Source: Nocardia alba NBRC 108234 | GTDB lineage: Bacteria > Actinomycetota > Actinomycetes > Mycobacteriales > Mycobacteriaceae | DNA: 64,000 nucleotides | NCBI RefSeq assembly: GCF_001612665.1 | Contig: NZ_BDAX01000036.1 | Location: 1-64,000 of the forward strand | Direction of reading: 5' to 3' | Part shown: piece after piece, positions 1-8,706 of the stretch | Layout of the letters: each line of letters starts with the position of its first letter | Position numbering within the stretch: the first letter of the stretch is position 1 | Translations under genes and position numbers: made by a program | Notes under the pieces: generated by a model | What the model was told of the DNA's origin: nothing | Database searches by the model: none | The model's input: the letters and a program-made list of their open reading frames with translations, nothing else

Positions 1-62
1 GCCTGGGACTGCCACACCCCCGTAAGTTCCCAGCCCCACAACTCCCAAGCCCCGAGCAATCC

Positions 63-782
63 TCAAGCCACCTCGGTAATCCCCACCGTCGGAAAGAAAA
101 AGCAAGACCGCCCCCCATTGTCAGCAGTCCCGAAAACAGCAGCCAACACAGTCCCCCGCCCAGTATCAACAGGCACCGCCCGCACACCCCCCACCGGAAC
201 AGCCGCGAACAGAAATTCCCGAATAGCAGTCTCCGCGAGCGGACGCAGCTCACCAGGAACCTCAGCAGGCACCATCGCCCGCACAATGTCAGCAATCGAC
301 CCCATCGAAGCCATCCCCCCACGCCCCGTACTGATATTGAGCCACGCCACCTGCATCCCCGAGGTCTTGGTACCCGCGGTATCAGGAGCGAGCCCATAGG
401 GCAGGAACGTGAACAACGTCTGCCCGGATTTCACAGCGGACAGGTCGAGCCCCGGAATCGGCAGCGTATTCGTCGGCCACGGCCCCGGCACCGCTCCCGC
501 GACCGCCGGAACGAGCCCAGCACCATCACCGCTACAGCTCGCCGCCACCGTCGGATACAGAAATGGCTGGATACCCATGGCTTTCAGCGTCTCGACCACC
601 GTCTGATAGGCACTGAGCAGATCCCCCGGCCCCGCCGTGGGCGTAACCCCGGATGCGTCGCGGGTGACAGCGGGCGTCACCGGCACGGCCGGTTCGGCAA
701 CCACCGACGGCGCCGCGAGTAGAAGCGCGGCGGCGCACACCGTCGACGCGATCAGCGTGGTGGAACGACGCGGCATGTTCAC
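63..782 (-). CDS. Secreted protein of unknown function
   Basis: This is an exported protein of about 239 aa. A basic start (PRRST) is followed by a hydrophobic stretch ending in VVAEPA, which reads as a Sec signal peptide; the mature part is rich in Gly, Ala and Pro and ends near the motif GRSCFFFPTVGITEVA. There are no catalytic motifs I recognise. I place the start at a GTG (782) because GAGGAG lies 6 nt upstream of it; an ATG six bases later (776) is the alternative, and a longer reading to 938 has no ribosome site and would bury the signal peptide. It is divergent from the riboswitch-led operon that follows, so the two probably have separate promoters in 783-1050. Function not assignable. 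Confidence 0.75.
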   Translation of the reverse strand: MNMPRRSTTLIASTVCAAALLLAAPSVVAEPAVPVTPAVTRDASGVTPTAGPGDLLSAYQTVVETLKAMGIQPFLYPTVAASCSGDGAGLVPAVAGAVPGPWPTNTLPIPGLDLSAVKSGQTLFTFLPYGLAPDTAGTKTSGMQVAWLNISTGRGGMASMGSIADIVRAMVPAEVPGELRPLAETAIREFLFAAVPVGGVRAVPVDTGRGTVLAAVFGTADNGGRSCFFFPTVGITEVA

Positions 783-1049
783 GACAAACTCCTCATCGAC
801 GCAGAGGAGCCCGACGCTACCGCGTGCGAGGGAAGAATCCGGACAGGTGAAGTAACCAGCCGTTCGGCGCGTCGCAATCTCACAGCGAATCCGTCGACCC
901 CCCGGTTCACGGATCCCTACCACGCGGAACCGGGGCAATTGTGCCCGTGCGCGCGACCGGTTCCAAGCCCTGCGCTCACGGTGATTTCTACCGTTGCGCG
1001 CACTTGTGCCGGTGCCACATGCTGATTCAGCTCAGGCCCCGAAGGCCGG

Positions 1050-1155
1050 AGCGCAACCATCCAGAGCGACCGAGAGACCTGGCTCTACGACGTCGCAGCA
1101 ACCCGCCCTCGTCGAGGGTGTGGGTGCTTCTGCCGGGTTCGATGGAGGAGATTTT
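1050..1155 (+). ncRNA. SAM-I (S-box) riboswitch
   Basis: The sequence carries the S-box core in order. P1 is CCATC (1057-1061) paired with GATGG (1141-1145). P2 is GCGAC (1066-1070) paired with GTCGC (1092-1096), followed by the conserved AGCAACC. A P3 hairpin is built from CCC..CCCT / AGGG..GGG (1102-1124), followed by GGTGCT. The layout cAGAGnGnCCGAGnGAnnTGGCTC-GACGnCGC-GCAACC-GGTGC is the actinobacterial SAM-I form. The ribosome site GGAGGAG (1144-1150) overlaps the 3' side of P1, which suggests control of translation of the leader ORF at 1157 and perhaps of the whole operon: high SAM would mean off. Identified by eye; a covariance search would settle it. Confidence 0.85.
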
Positions 1156-1156
1156 C

Positions 1157-1390
1157 GTGCTGATCGTGGGCTACCGCCGGCGACATATCGACCAGTGCCG
1201 AGTGACCGCGACGGCATGTCGAACCCGATCGCTGCCAGATCGCGAACCCGTCGCTGGCCGGGTGGAGGTCGATGTGCCTCGTTTCACTGTTTTTCCGAAG
1301 GACTCCCATGACCGCGTCTGCCGTATCCGGCGCCGAGACCGCGCCCACACCACCCGGCGACGTGCTCCCCGTTGCGCCCGCGTCCGCTGA
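1157..1390 (+). CDS. Putative sulfur-type leader peptide (RRRHIDxxRV motif)
   Basis: A GTG start sits 6 nt after a strong GGAGGAG that overlaps the riboswitch P1 helix. The N-terminal 22 residues, with R7-R8-R9-H10-I11-D12, R15-V16 and A20-C21-R22, resemble the short actinobacterial leader peptides (consensus around RRHIDLxRVxSAxC) seen upstream of sulfur assimilation genes; this is family knowledge from memory. Unusually the frame stays open for 77 codons and overlaps the permease start at 1308 out of frame by 83 bases, so it may couple translation or simply be longer than the functional peptide. C14 and C21 could make translation sensitive to cysteine supply (inference). Confidence 0.6.
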   Translation: MLIVGYRRRHIDQCRVTATACRTRSLPDREPVAGRVEVDVPRFTVFPKDSHDRVCRIRRRDRAHTTRRRAPRCARVR

Positions 1391-2294
1391 CGAGCTTCCC
1401 CGGATCACCGGGTCATGGCACCCGTGGCGGTGGGTCATCGCGGCGATCGCGCTGCTGGTGGTGGCCCAGTTCGCGCACGGCCTGATCACCAATCCGGGTT
1501 GGGACTGGGGCACATTCGCCCAGTACTTCACCGCGAAGTCGGTGCTGGCGGCGCTGCGGGTGACCCTCGAATTGACCCTGTGGGGCACCGTCCTCGGTTT
1601 CGTGCTGGGCACTCTGCTGGCGATCGGGCGGGTGTCGAACAACCCCGTGTTGCGGGTGATCGCCTGGACCTACATCTGGGCTTTCCGTTCGATCCCGCTG
1701 ATCGTGCAGCTGCTGTTCTGGTTCAACATCGCCTACCTGTATCCCCGCCTGTCCGTGGGCATTCCGTTCGGTCCCGGCTTCTACGAGTTCGATGTCAACG
1801 GTGTGATCAGCGGTTTCACCGCGGCGGTGATCGGGCTGGCCCTGCATCAGGCGGCGTATTCGGCCGAGCTGATCCGGGCGGGTCTGCTCGCCGTCGACGA
1901 CGGTCAGCTCGAAGCGGCGGCGGCGCTGGGCATTCCGCGCTGGCGTCAGTTCCGCACGATCGTGTTGCCGCAGGCGATGCGGTCGATTCTGCCGAACGCG
2001 GCCAATGAGGTGATCAGTCTGTTCAAGGGCACCTCGATCGTGTCGGTGATGGCGATCGCCGAGCTGTTCTACCAGGTGCAGGTGATCTTCGGCCGCAACG
2101 GCCGGGTGGTGCCGCTGCTGATGGTGGCCACGGTCTGGTACATCGTGCTCACCACCGCGCTGTCGATCGTCCAGTTCTACATCGAACGCCATTACGCCAA
2201 GGGCGCGCAGCGTGAGTTGCCGCCGACACCGTGGCAGCGGGTACGCGCCAAGGTCGCCGAGATCGCCGTCGCACCCCGAGGAGCCACCCGATGA
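1308..2294 (+). CDS. Polar amino acid-type ABC transporter permease
   Basis: A 328-aa inner-membrane permease of the HisM/GlnP family, with about five to six membrane segments (for example WVIAAIALLVVAQF near residues 37-50 and a segment near the C-terminus). The EAA loop that docks on the ATPase is visible near residues 198-222 (GQLEAAAALGIPRWRQF). The ATG at 1308 follows GAAGGAC; an upstream in-frame ATG (1272) has no such site. It is the first structural gene after the SAM riboswitch and overlaps the ATPase gene by 4 bases (ATGA). Together with the next two genes it forms a complete importer. Under SAM control the likely substrate is a sulfur-containing amino acid or derivative (inference); TcyB/MetI-like function is possible. 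Confidence 0.9.
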   Translation: MTASAVSGAETAPTPPGDVLPVAPASADELPRITGSWHPWRWVIAAIALLVVAQFAHGLITNPGWDWGTFAQYFTAKSVLAALRVTLELTLWGTVLGFVLGTLLAIGRVSNNPVLRVIAWTYIWAFRSIPLIVQLLFWFNIAYLYPRLSVGIPFGPGFYEFDVNGVISGFTAAVIGLALHQAAYSAELIRAGLLAVDDGQLEAAAALGIPRWRQFRTIVLPQAMRSILPNAANEVISLFKGTSIVSVMAIAELFYQVQVIFGRNGRVVPLLMVATVWYIVLTTALSIVQFYIERHYAKGAQRELPPTPWQRVRAKVAEIAVAPRGATR

Positions 2295-3052
2295 CCGCCG
2301 CGGTGCAGGCACGAGGAATCCGCAAGTCCTACCACGGCACCGAGGTGTTACGTGGGATCGATCTGGCGGTGCGGACCGGCGAGGTCGTCGCGCTGATCGG
2401 CCCGTCCGGGTCGGGCAAGTCCACGCTGCTGCGGGTGCTCAACCACCTCGAGGCCCAGGACGCGGGCACCGTGCACATCGACGGTGAGCTCATCGGCTAC
2501 CGGCAGCGCGGCAACACCCTGCGCCCGCTGCCCGACCACGCGGTGCGCGCCCAGCGCAGCCATATCGGTTTCGTGTTCCAGCAGTTCAACCTGTTCCCGC
2601 ATCTCACGGCGCTGGAGAACGTCGTCCTCGCCCCGGTCTCGGCGCAGCGCCGCCCGCGCGCCGAGGTGATCGCCGAGGCGAGACAACTACTCGAACGGGT
2701 CGGCCTCGCCGATTTCGCCGATGCCTACCCGCGTCGGCTCTCGGGCGGCCAGCAGCAGCGGGTCGCCATCGCGCGGGCCCTTGCCCTGAAGCCGCGCCTG
2801 ATCCTGTTCGACGAGCCCACCTCGGCGCTCGACCCGGAACTGGTCGGCGAGGTGCTGGCGGTGATCCGCGATCTCGCCCACGGCGGCACCGCGCTGGTGA
2901 TCGTCACCCACGAGATCGGGTTCGCCCGTGAGGTCGCCGACACGGTGGTCTTCCTCGACGAGGGGCTGATCGTCGAACAGGGCGAAGCCGCCGCCGTTCT
3001 CGACCACCCCGAACATCCACGCACGCAGGCATTCCTGTCGCGCGTGCGCTGA
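2291..3052 (+). CDS. Polar amino acid-type ABC transporter ATP-binding protein
   Basis: A 253-aa GlnQ/TcyC-like ATPase. Walker A GPSGSGKST lies near residue 37, the Q-loop FQQFNLFPH follows, the ABC signature LSGGQQQR is near residue 149 and Walker B LILFDEPTSALD near residue 170, with a downstream H-loop histidine (VTHEIG). Length and motifs are normal for the family. The ATG is in a 4-base overlap with the permease stop, so the two are translationally coupled. It powers the importer formed with the permease (1308) and the lipoprotein (3085). The longer in-frame reading from 2231 lies inside the permease gene and is not needed. Confidence 0.92.
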   Translation: MTAAVQARGIRKSYHGTEVLRGIDLAVRTGEVVALIGPSGSGKSTLLRVLNHLEAQDAGTVHIDGELIGYRQRGNTLRPLPDHAVRAQRSHIGFVFQQFNLFPHLTALENVVLAPVSAQRRPRAEVIAEARQLLERVGLADFADAYPRRLSGGQQQRVAIARALALKPRLILFDEPTSALDPELVGEVLAVIRDLAHGGTALVIVTHEIGFAREVADTVVFLDEGLIVEQGEAAAVLDHPEHPRTQAFLSRVR

Positions 3053-3084
3053 GTATCCCTTCCCACGAACAGGTTTCGACACAG

Positions 3085-4044
3085 ATGAAGCTCTCCACAC
3101 TGATCGGTATCATCTCGGCGGCCACGCTGTTGACGGCAGGCTGCACCGCCGAGCCCGAGGCCGCCGACACCGTGCAGGCCGGCGCGGTCACCTACGACCT
3201 GTCCCCTGGCCAGCAGAGCAGGGTGCGGGCCGCCAAGGTCGCCGCGATCGCCGCCGAGGTGCCCCAGGCCATCCGCGACCGCGGCACGCTGGTGGTGACC
3301 GGTCCCGCCGGTTCCGTGCCGCCGCTGCGGTTCTACGCCACCGATGACCGGACCGTGGTCGGCTCCGAGGTCGACTTCGCCACCCTGGTGGCCGACATCC
3401 TCGGCCTCAAGCTCGACATCCAGGTGGCGGACTGGTCGCAGAACTTCGTGCGGGTGGATTCCGGCGAGGTGGACGCGTTCATCTCGAACGTGACCGTCAC
3501 CGAGGAGCGCAAGGAGAAGTACGACTTCGCCACCTACCGCACCGACACTGTCGCCCTCGAGGTCCCCAAGGACAGCACGCTCACCTACACCGACCGCAAG
3601 AGCCTGGCGGGCAAGCGGATCGGGATCGGCGCGGGCACCAATCAGGAACAGCTGCTGGTGAGCTGGAACGAGAAGAATGTCGCCGAGGGCCTGCCCCCGG
3701 TCGATATCGCCTACTACCAGCAGAGCACCGACTACTACCTGGCGCTGGCCTCCAAGCGCATCGACGGCTACATCGGCCCGAACCCCGCGGCCGTCTATCA
3801 CTCCGCGACCAGCGACGGCAAGATCATCGCCACCTTCTCCGGCGCGGGCGAGCAGCTGCAGGGCGAGATCGCGGCGCTCACCAAGAAGAACAACGGCCTG
3901 ATCGGCCCGATCCACAAGGCGCTGCAGCACGCGATCGCCGACGGCAGCTACCAGAAGGTCCTCGACCGCTGGGGCCTGGCTTCGGAGAAGGTCACCGAGT
4001 CGCGGATCAACCCGCCCGGTCTGCCGAAGAAGCCCGCCGCATGA
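3085..4044 (+). CDS. ABC transporter substrate-binding lipoprotein (amino acid family)
   Basis: A 319-aa periplasmic-type binding protein. The N-terminus MKLSTLIGIISAATLLTAGC is a lipoprotein signal with Cys20 as the lipidated residue. The mature domain has the SBP_bac_3 layout: RDRGTLVVTGPAG at the start, GSEVDFATLVADILGLKL, a DAFISNVTVTEERKEKYDFA segment typical of amino acid receptors, then GIGAGTNQE. It begins 32 bases after the ATPase gene, and its stop overlaps the next start by 4 bases. It should capture the ligand for the 1308/2291 importer. Cystine, methionine or a sulfonated amino acid fit the SAM-regulated setting, but the pocket cannot be read from sequence alone. Confidence 0.9.
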   Translation: MKLSTLIGIISAATLLTAGCTAEPEAADTVQAGAVTYDLSPGQQSRVRAAKVAAIAAEVPQAIRDRGTLVVTGPAGSVPPLRFYATDDRTVVGSEVDFATLVADILGLKLDIQVADWSQNFVRVDSGEVDAFISNVTVTEERKEKYDFATYRTDTVALEVPKDSTLTYTDRKSLAGKRIGIGAGTNQEQLLVSWNEKNVAEGLPPVDIAYYQQSTDYYLALASKRIDGYIGPNPAAVYHSATSDGKIIATFSGAGEQLQGEIAALTKKNNGLIGPIHKALQHAIADGSYQKVLDRWGLASEKVTESRINPPGLPKKPAA

Positions 4045-5111
4045 AGTTCCTGCTGATGACGCTGATCACCCGGGTGCCCGACCCGGTCACCGGCGTGGTC
4101 CCGACGACGCGTGATCGTCTGCACGAGGTGGTCGAACAGGCCAGGCGCGCAGAGGAACTCGGCTACGACGGGTTCGCTGTCGGTGAGCGGCACGAGGATC
4201 CGTTCCTGTCGGCCGCTCCCCCGGTGGTGTTGAGCCATATCGCGGCTCTCACCTCGCGGATCAGCCTGTTCACCGCGGTCACCACGCTGAGTCTGCTCGA
4301 TCCGGTGCGCGCGTTCGAGGACTACTCCACGCTGGACAACCTGTCCGAGGGCAGGCTCGAGCTGATCATCGGCAAGGGCAACGGCGCGGCGCAGGCCCAG
4401 CTCTATCACGTCACCACCGAGGATCAGTGGGCGCGCAATCGGGAGGGGTACGAGCTGTTCCGGGCGCTGTGGGACAGCGAGGAAGTGACGTGGTCGGGAC
4501 AGTTCCGGCCCTCGCTCACCGCGGCCAAGGCGTTGCCCCGACCGTTGCAGCCCCGGGTGCGGATCTGGCACGGGAGCGCGACGAGCCTGGAGTCGGTGGA
4601 ACTGGCCGCGCGCCACGGTGATCCGGTGTTCTCGGCGAATGTCACCAACCCGATCGAGCCGTATGCCGCGCTGATCCGCCACTACCGCGAACAGTGGGCG
4701 CACCACGGTCACGACCCGGCCGACGCGCTGGTCGGCGCGGGCACGGCGGGTTTCCACGTCGCGCGGACCTCGCAGGAGGCCGTCGAGGCATTCCGCCCGC
4801 TGTTCGAGGCACGGACCTCGCTGCAGCGCAAGGTCGGCAATCCGGTCGTGTTCGAGACCATCGAAGACTTCGTCACCCGCTCGTCGGCGCTGGTCGGCAG
4901 CCCAGAGCAGGTGATCGACAAGGTCGGCCGCTATCACGAACAGTTCGGCCACGAGGTGATCCACCTGTCGGCCGAACGTGACGGTCGCACCGAATCCGCG
5001 TACCTGGGCAGTCTCGAGCTGTTCCAGGCCGAGGTGGCGCCCGAGTTGCGCCGCCGCATTCCCAGTCGTCCTCTGGCCGTTGGCCGTCAATTCTCTGGAG
5101 TTCTCTCGTGA
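4041..5111 (+). CDS. LLM class flavin-dependent oxidoreductase (1 of 4)
   Basis: A 356-aa bacterial-luciferase-like TIM-barrel protein. It has the family's early RAEELGYDGFAVGERHEDPF segment, then AALTSRISLFTAVTTLSLLDPVR and LSEGRLELIIGKGNG, which form the FMN-binding side of the barrel, and a C-terminal SPEQVIDKVGRYHEQFGH. Such enzymes are two-component monooxygenases that use reduced FMN from a partner reductase and O2, often to cleave C-S, C-N or sulfonate bonds. No flavin reductase gene is in this cluster, so it must be supplied elsewhere. It overlaps both neighbours by 4 bases (ATGA and GTGA), which places it firmly in the operon between the two transporters. Substrate unknown. Confidence 0.88.
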   Translation: MKFLLMTLITRVPDPVTGVVPTTRDRLHEVVEQARRAEELGYDGFAVGERHEDPFLSAAPPVVLSHIAALTSRISLFTAVTTLSLLDPVRAFEDYSTLDNLSEGRLELIIGKGNGAAQAQLYHVTTEDQWARNREGYELFRALWDSEEVTWSGQFRPSLTAAKALPRPLQPRVRIWHGSATSLESVELAARHGDPVFSANVTNPIEPYAALIRHYREQWAHHGHDPADALVGAGTAGFHVARTSQEAVEAFRPLFEARTSLQRKVGNPVVFETIEDFVTRSSALVGSPEQVIDKVGRYHEQFGHEVIHLSAERDGRTESAYLGSLELFQAEVAPELRRRIPSRPLAVGRQFSGVLS

Positions 5112-6721
5112 TCCGACATCGTCTCGCCGCTCTCGCAGGCGTACTCGCCGCCGCTACCACGGTGGTCGCGTGCGGCGGCGACACCGGGAGCTCCGGCTCG
5201 CAGGCCGGTCCCCCACAGCCGGGCGGCACGTTGCGCTATGGGCTCTCGGGTGCGCCGACCTGCTCGGACCCCGCGCAGTCGGGCACCAACCAGACCATCT
5301 ACGTGGCCCGCCAGATCGTCGACTCACTGACCGATCAGGACCCGAAGACCGGCGCGATCACCCCGTGGCTGGCCAAGAGCTGGGAGGTCAGTCCCGACGC
5401 CAAGGTGTTCACCTTCAAGCTCGCCGACGGGGTCACCTTCAGCGACGGCACCGCGCTCACCGCCGACTCGGTGCGCGATACCTTCGACACAATCATCAAA
5501 CTCGGTGCCGCGAAGGCTCAGCTGGGAGCCAGCTACCTCACCGGCTACGTCGCAACGACGGCGGTCGACAAGCTCACCGCCCGGGTCGAGTTCAATCAGC
5601 CCAACGCCCAGTTCCTGCAGGCGTCCTCGACCCCGCAGCTGGGTATCCTGGCCGCGGCCACCAACGCCAAACCGGCCGAGGCGCGGTGCGCCGGTGACAA
5701 CATCGGCAGCGGCCCGTTCACCTATGCCGCCTACAAGCAGGACACCTCGGTGACCCTGGCCAAACGTGTCGGATACAACTGGGGCTCCGCGGTTTTCGGC
5801 CATCAGGGCGAGGCGTACCTGGATCGGATCGAATTCACCGTCGTCCCCGAATCGGGTGTGCGCACCGGCAGCCTGGCGTCGGGCCAGCTGGACGCGGTCA
5901 GCGACGCGCTGCCCCAGGACGCGCCGCAGATCGAGGCGACCGGCGGACGGATCCTGTCGACATCCAACCCCGGCACTCCGTTCGGCTTGCAGCTCAACGT
6001 GACTCGTGGCCCACTGCGTGATCCCGCGGTCCGGCAGGCACTGCTGCCCGCGATCGATCGCAAGCAGCTCGTCGAGACCGTCCTCGGTCCGCAGTTCAAG
6101 CCGGCCACCTCCAGCCTGGCGTCGGCGACCCCGGCGTACCTGGATCAGTCGGCCCGGGTCACCTACGATCCGGCCAAGGCCAAGTCGATCCTGGATCAGG
6201 CGGGCTGGGCGCCCGGCCCCGACGGAGTGCGAGCCAAGAACGGTGAGCGACTGAGCTTCGCGGTGACGTTCAGCCAGGTATTCGCCGGCAATCAGGCGAT
6301 TCTGGAGCTGGTGCAGCAGCAATTGCGCCAGATCGGCGTGGACCTGAAGCTCGATCTCGTCTCCACCCCGGAGGCCATCGCCCGGCAGAACGCGAAGGAC
6401 ATGGACGCCGGTTACGGCAACTCCACCCGCGCCGACGGCGACATCCTGCGCACCTCGTTCGGCCTGGCCGGACGCAATCTCAACGCGCGTGGCCCGATCC
6501 CCGAGTTCGACGCGACCCTCGATCGCCAGCTCGCCACCAACGATCCCGCCGCCAGGAAGGAACTGCTCGCGACCGCGCAGCGGCAGGTGCTCGACAACGG
6601 GCTCTACATCCCCACGATCGAGCTGTCCCAGGCGATCGGCGCCGCCGGGCACACCCAGGATCTGAAGTTCGAGGCCTCGGCGCGACTGCAGTTCTTCGAC
6701 ACCTGGTTGAGCGGGCACTGA
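5108..6721 (+). CDS. ABC transporter substrate-binding lipoprotein (peptide/nickel family)
   Basis: A 537-aa SBP_bac_5 (DppA/OppA-type) receptor. GTG start in a 4-base overlap with the upstream oxidoreductase. The signal MIRHRLAALAGVLAAATTVV-AC-GG places the lipidated Cys at residue 22. Family landmarks include QPGGTLRYGLSG, TFKLADGVTFSDGTALTADSV, and RDPAVRQALLPAIDRKQLVETVLG in the middle. It belongs with the DppB/DppC-type permeases and double ATPase that follow. Members of this family also carry glutathione, opines and other small solutes, so the ligand here could be an organosulfur compound rather than a peptide (inference from the SAM riboswitch and monooxygenases). Confidence 0.9.
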   Translation: MIRHRLAALAGVLAAATTVVACGGDTGSSGSQAGPPQPGGTLRYGLSGAPTCSDPAQSGTNQTIYVARQIVDSLTDQDPKTGAITPWLAKSWEVSPDAKVFTFKLADGVTFSDGTALTADSVRDTFDTIIKLGAAKAQLGASYLTGYVATTAVDKLTARVEFNQPNAQFLQASSTPQLGILAAATNAKPAEARCAGDNIGSGPFTYAAYKQDTSVTLAKRVGYNWGSAVFGHQGEAYLDRIEFTVVPESGVRTGSLASGQLDAVSDALPQDAPQIEATGGRILSTSNPGTPFGLQLNVTRGPLRDPAVRQALLPAIDRKQLVETVLGPQFKPATSSLASATPAYLDQSARVTYDPAKAKSILDQAGWAPGPDGVRAKNGERLSFAVTFSQVFAGNQAILELVQQQLRQIGVDLKLDLVSTPEAIARQNAKDMDAGYGNSTRADGDILRTSFGLAGRNLNARGPIPEFDATLDRQLATNDPAARKELLATAQRQVLDNGLYIPTIELSQAIGAAGHTQDLKFEASARLQFFDTWLSGH

Positions 6722-6722
6722 G

Positions 6723-7820
6723 ATGAGTGGGCTGGTCGGGGGTCTGCGGCGAGTCGGCGCGAGCGAGCGCGCGGACTTCGCGCGCTACGTGGGTTCGCGT
6801 GTACTCCAGGCGATCTGGGTGCTGTGGGCGGCGTTCACGATCTCGTTCGTGGTGCTCTACCTGCTGCCGACGGATCCGATCTCGATGATGGCCGACAGCG
6901 GGGGCACCGGCGTTCCGGTGGACAAGGCGGCGATCGCCGAGTTGCAGGCTCGCTACGGCTTGGACAAGCCGCTGTGGGAGCAATATGTGACCGCGCTGGG
7001 CAATGCCGTCACCGGAGATCTCGGGCGGTCCATCAACACCGGTCAGCCGGTGACCGAAGCCCTCGGTGACGCCATCCCGCCGACCCTCGGACTGTCCGCT
7101 CTCGCACTGCTTTTCGCGATCATCGGCGGCACGATCCTCGCGTTCGCCGCCACCTACACGCGGCGGCCCTGGCTCCGCAATACGCTGAGTGCGCTACCGC
7201 CGCTCGGTGTTTCGGTGCCGACGTTCTGGACCGGCCTGCTGCTGTTGCAGCTGTTCTCGTTCCGGCTGCACTGGTTCCCCGCCTTCGGCGGGACCGGGCT
7301 GCGCGGGACCTTGTTGCCCGCGCTGACGCTGGCGCTGCCGATCGGGGCGGTGCTCGCCCAGGTCCTCGCCGCCGGACTCGAACAGACCTGGCGGCAGCCG
7401 TTCACCGATGTGGCGCTGGCCAAGGGGGCGTCGCGCTGGTGGGTGCAGCGTCGCCACATCGCCCGGCTGGCGAGTGTGCCCGCGTTCACCATCGCGGGTG
7501 TGCTGGTCGGCTCGATGCTGGCCGGGTCGGTGGTGGTGGAGTCGGTGTTCGCCCGCGCGGGCGTGGGCCGACTCACCCAGACCTCCGTCCTCAACCAGGA
7601 CATTCCGGTGGTCCAGGGCGTGGTCCTGCTGTCGGCGCTGATCTTCGTGGCCGTGAATCTGGCGGTCGATCTGCTCTATCCGCTCCTCGATCCGCGCATC
7701 ACCGGGACGCGGCGCAGCCGTGCCGTGCCGATCGAGAGCGTCCCCGCCGAAGCCGTGTCGATCGCCGGGACATCCGGCGACTCGGACGGTTCGAACACCG
7801 AAAGGAGTGAACGTGGTTGA
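6723..7820 (+). CDS. ABC transporter permease, DppB-like
   Basis: A 365-aa inner-membrane protein of the peptide/nickel permease family. The N-terminus has the typical first helix followed by LPTDPISMM and a conserved LDKPLWEQYVTALGNAVTGDLGRS segment; several membrane helices follow, then the docking loop near LAKGASRWWVQRRHIARLA. The C-terminal tail (from about residue 325) is hydrophilic and rich in Ser, Glu and Gly, longer than usual. It starts 1 base after the receptor stop and its end overlaps the DppC-like gene by 8 bases. Confidence 0.9.
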   Translation: MSGLVGGLRRVGASERADFARYVGSRVLQAIWVLWAAFTISFVVLYLLPTDPISMMADSGGTGVPVDKAAIAELQARYGLDKPLWEQYVTALGNAVTGDLGRSINTGQPVTEALGDAIPPTLGLSALALLFAIIGGTILAFAATYTRRPWLRNTLSALPPLGVSVPTFWTGLLLLQLFSFRLHWFPAFGGTGLRGTLLPALTLALPIGAVLAQVLAAGLEQTWRQPFTDVALAKGASRWWVQRRHIARLASVPAFTIAGVLVGSMLAGSVVVESVFARAGVGRLTQTSVLNQDIPVVQGVVLLSALIFVAVNLAVDLLYPLLDPRITGTRRSRAVPIESVPAEAVSIAGTSGDSDGSNTERSERG

Positions 7821-8706
7821 CATTCTCGTGCGCCGCGCGGCGCCGACCGCGAGGCCCGCATCGGTGACCGAGCACGGCGTCGAGCGCGGACACCGAACCG
7901 CCCGATGGGCCCGCGCGCACCTGGGCCTGCTGGTGTCGGGGATAGTGCTCGCCGTCGCGGTCGGCTGGGCGGTGGCGCCCTCGGTGTTCGCCTCCGGCGA
8001 TCCGCTGACCGGGGTTCCCGCGCAGAAGTTCCAGGCGCCCAGCGCGGCGCACTGGTTCGGCACCGACAATCTCGGGCGCGACCTGTACACGCGGATGGTG
8101 CACGGCGCGGGGCTCTCGCTCACCGCCACGCTCACCGCGGTCGGGATCGCGTTGGTGGTCGGGTCGGCGCTCGGGCTGCTGTCGGGCGCCTCGGGCGGCA
8201 TCGTCGACACCGCGATCATGCGGGTCGTGGATGTGCTGCTGTCCATTCCGTCGCTGCTGCTGGCGTTGGCGCTGGTCACCGCGCTCGGCTTCGGTACCCG
8301 CAATGTGGCGATCGCGGTCGGCGTCTCGCTGATCGCGAACTTCGCCAGGGTGATGCGCTCGGAGGTGCTGCGGGTGCGGCACGCGCCCTATGTCGAGGCC
8401 GCGCACGCATCCGGCGTGCGCTGGTACGCGGTGCTGGTTCGCCACGTTCTCCCCAACGCCTTCCAGCCGGTCCTGGCACTGGCCGCGGTCGAGTTCGGCG
8501 TGGCCGTACTGGCCGTGTCCTCGCTCAGCTTCCTCGGCTACGGCACCAAACCGCCCACTCCCGAATGGGGTTCGCTGATCTCGGAGGGCCGCAATTTCCT
8601 GGCGTCGGCCTGGTGGCTCACCACGCTGCCCGGCCTGGTCATCATCGCCGTGGTGTTGTCGGCCCAGCGGCTGGGCCGATTCGTGGGAAGGACCGAAACA
8701 CGATGA
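7813..8706 (+). CDS. ABC transporter permease, DppC-like
   Basis: A 297-aa partner permease. I choose the GTG at 7813 because AAAGGAG lies 5 bases upstream, where it also overlaps the preceding stop; a longer reading from 7720 runs inside the previous gene. Landmarks are HWFGTDNLGRDLYTRMVHGA, typical of DppC/OppC, GALGLLSGASGG-type helices, and the docking loop EAAHASGVRWYAVLVRHVLPNA. The C-terminus has GTKPPTPEWGSLISEGRNFL, also typical. It ends in a 4-base ATGA overlap with the ATPase gene. Confidence 0.9.
   Translation: MVDILVRRAAPTARPASVTEHGVERGHRTARWARAHLGLLVSGIVLAVAVGWAVAPSVFASGDPLTGVPAQKFQAPSAAHWFGTDNLGRDLYTRMVHGAGLSLTATLTAVGIALVVGSALGLLSGASGGIVDTAIMRVVDVLLSIPSLLLALALVTALGFGTRNVAIAVGVSLIANFARVMRSEVLRVRHAPYVEAAHASGVRWYAVLVRHVLPNAFQPVLALAAVEFGVAVLAVSSLSFLGYGTKPPTPEWGSLISEGRNFLASAWWLTTLPGLVIIAVVLSAQRLGRFVGRTETR

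Noticed and set aside
941..1156. Upstream extension of the leader ORF to 941
   Set aside because: The frame is open, but this part is the riboswitch and has no ribosome site; only the piece from GTG 1157 has one.
2725..3930. A 401-codon minus-strand reading opposite the ABC genes, and many similar long readings elsewhere (for example 48182-51031, 949 codons)
   Set aside because: They lie antisense to clearly coding genes, have the biased composition expected from GC-rich codon positions, and show no domains.
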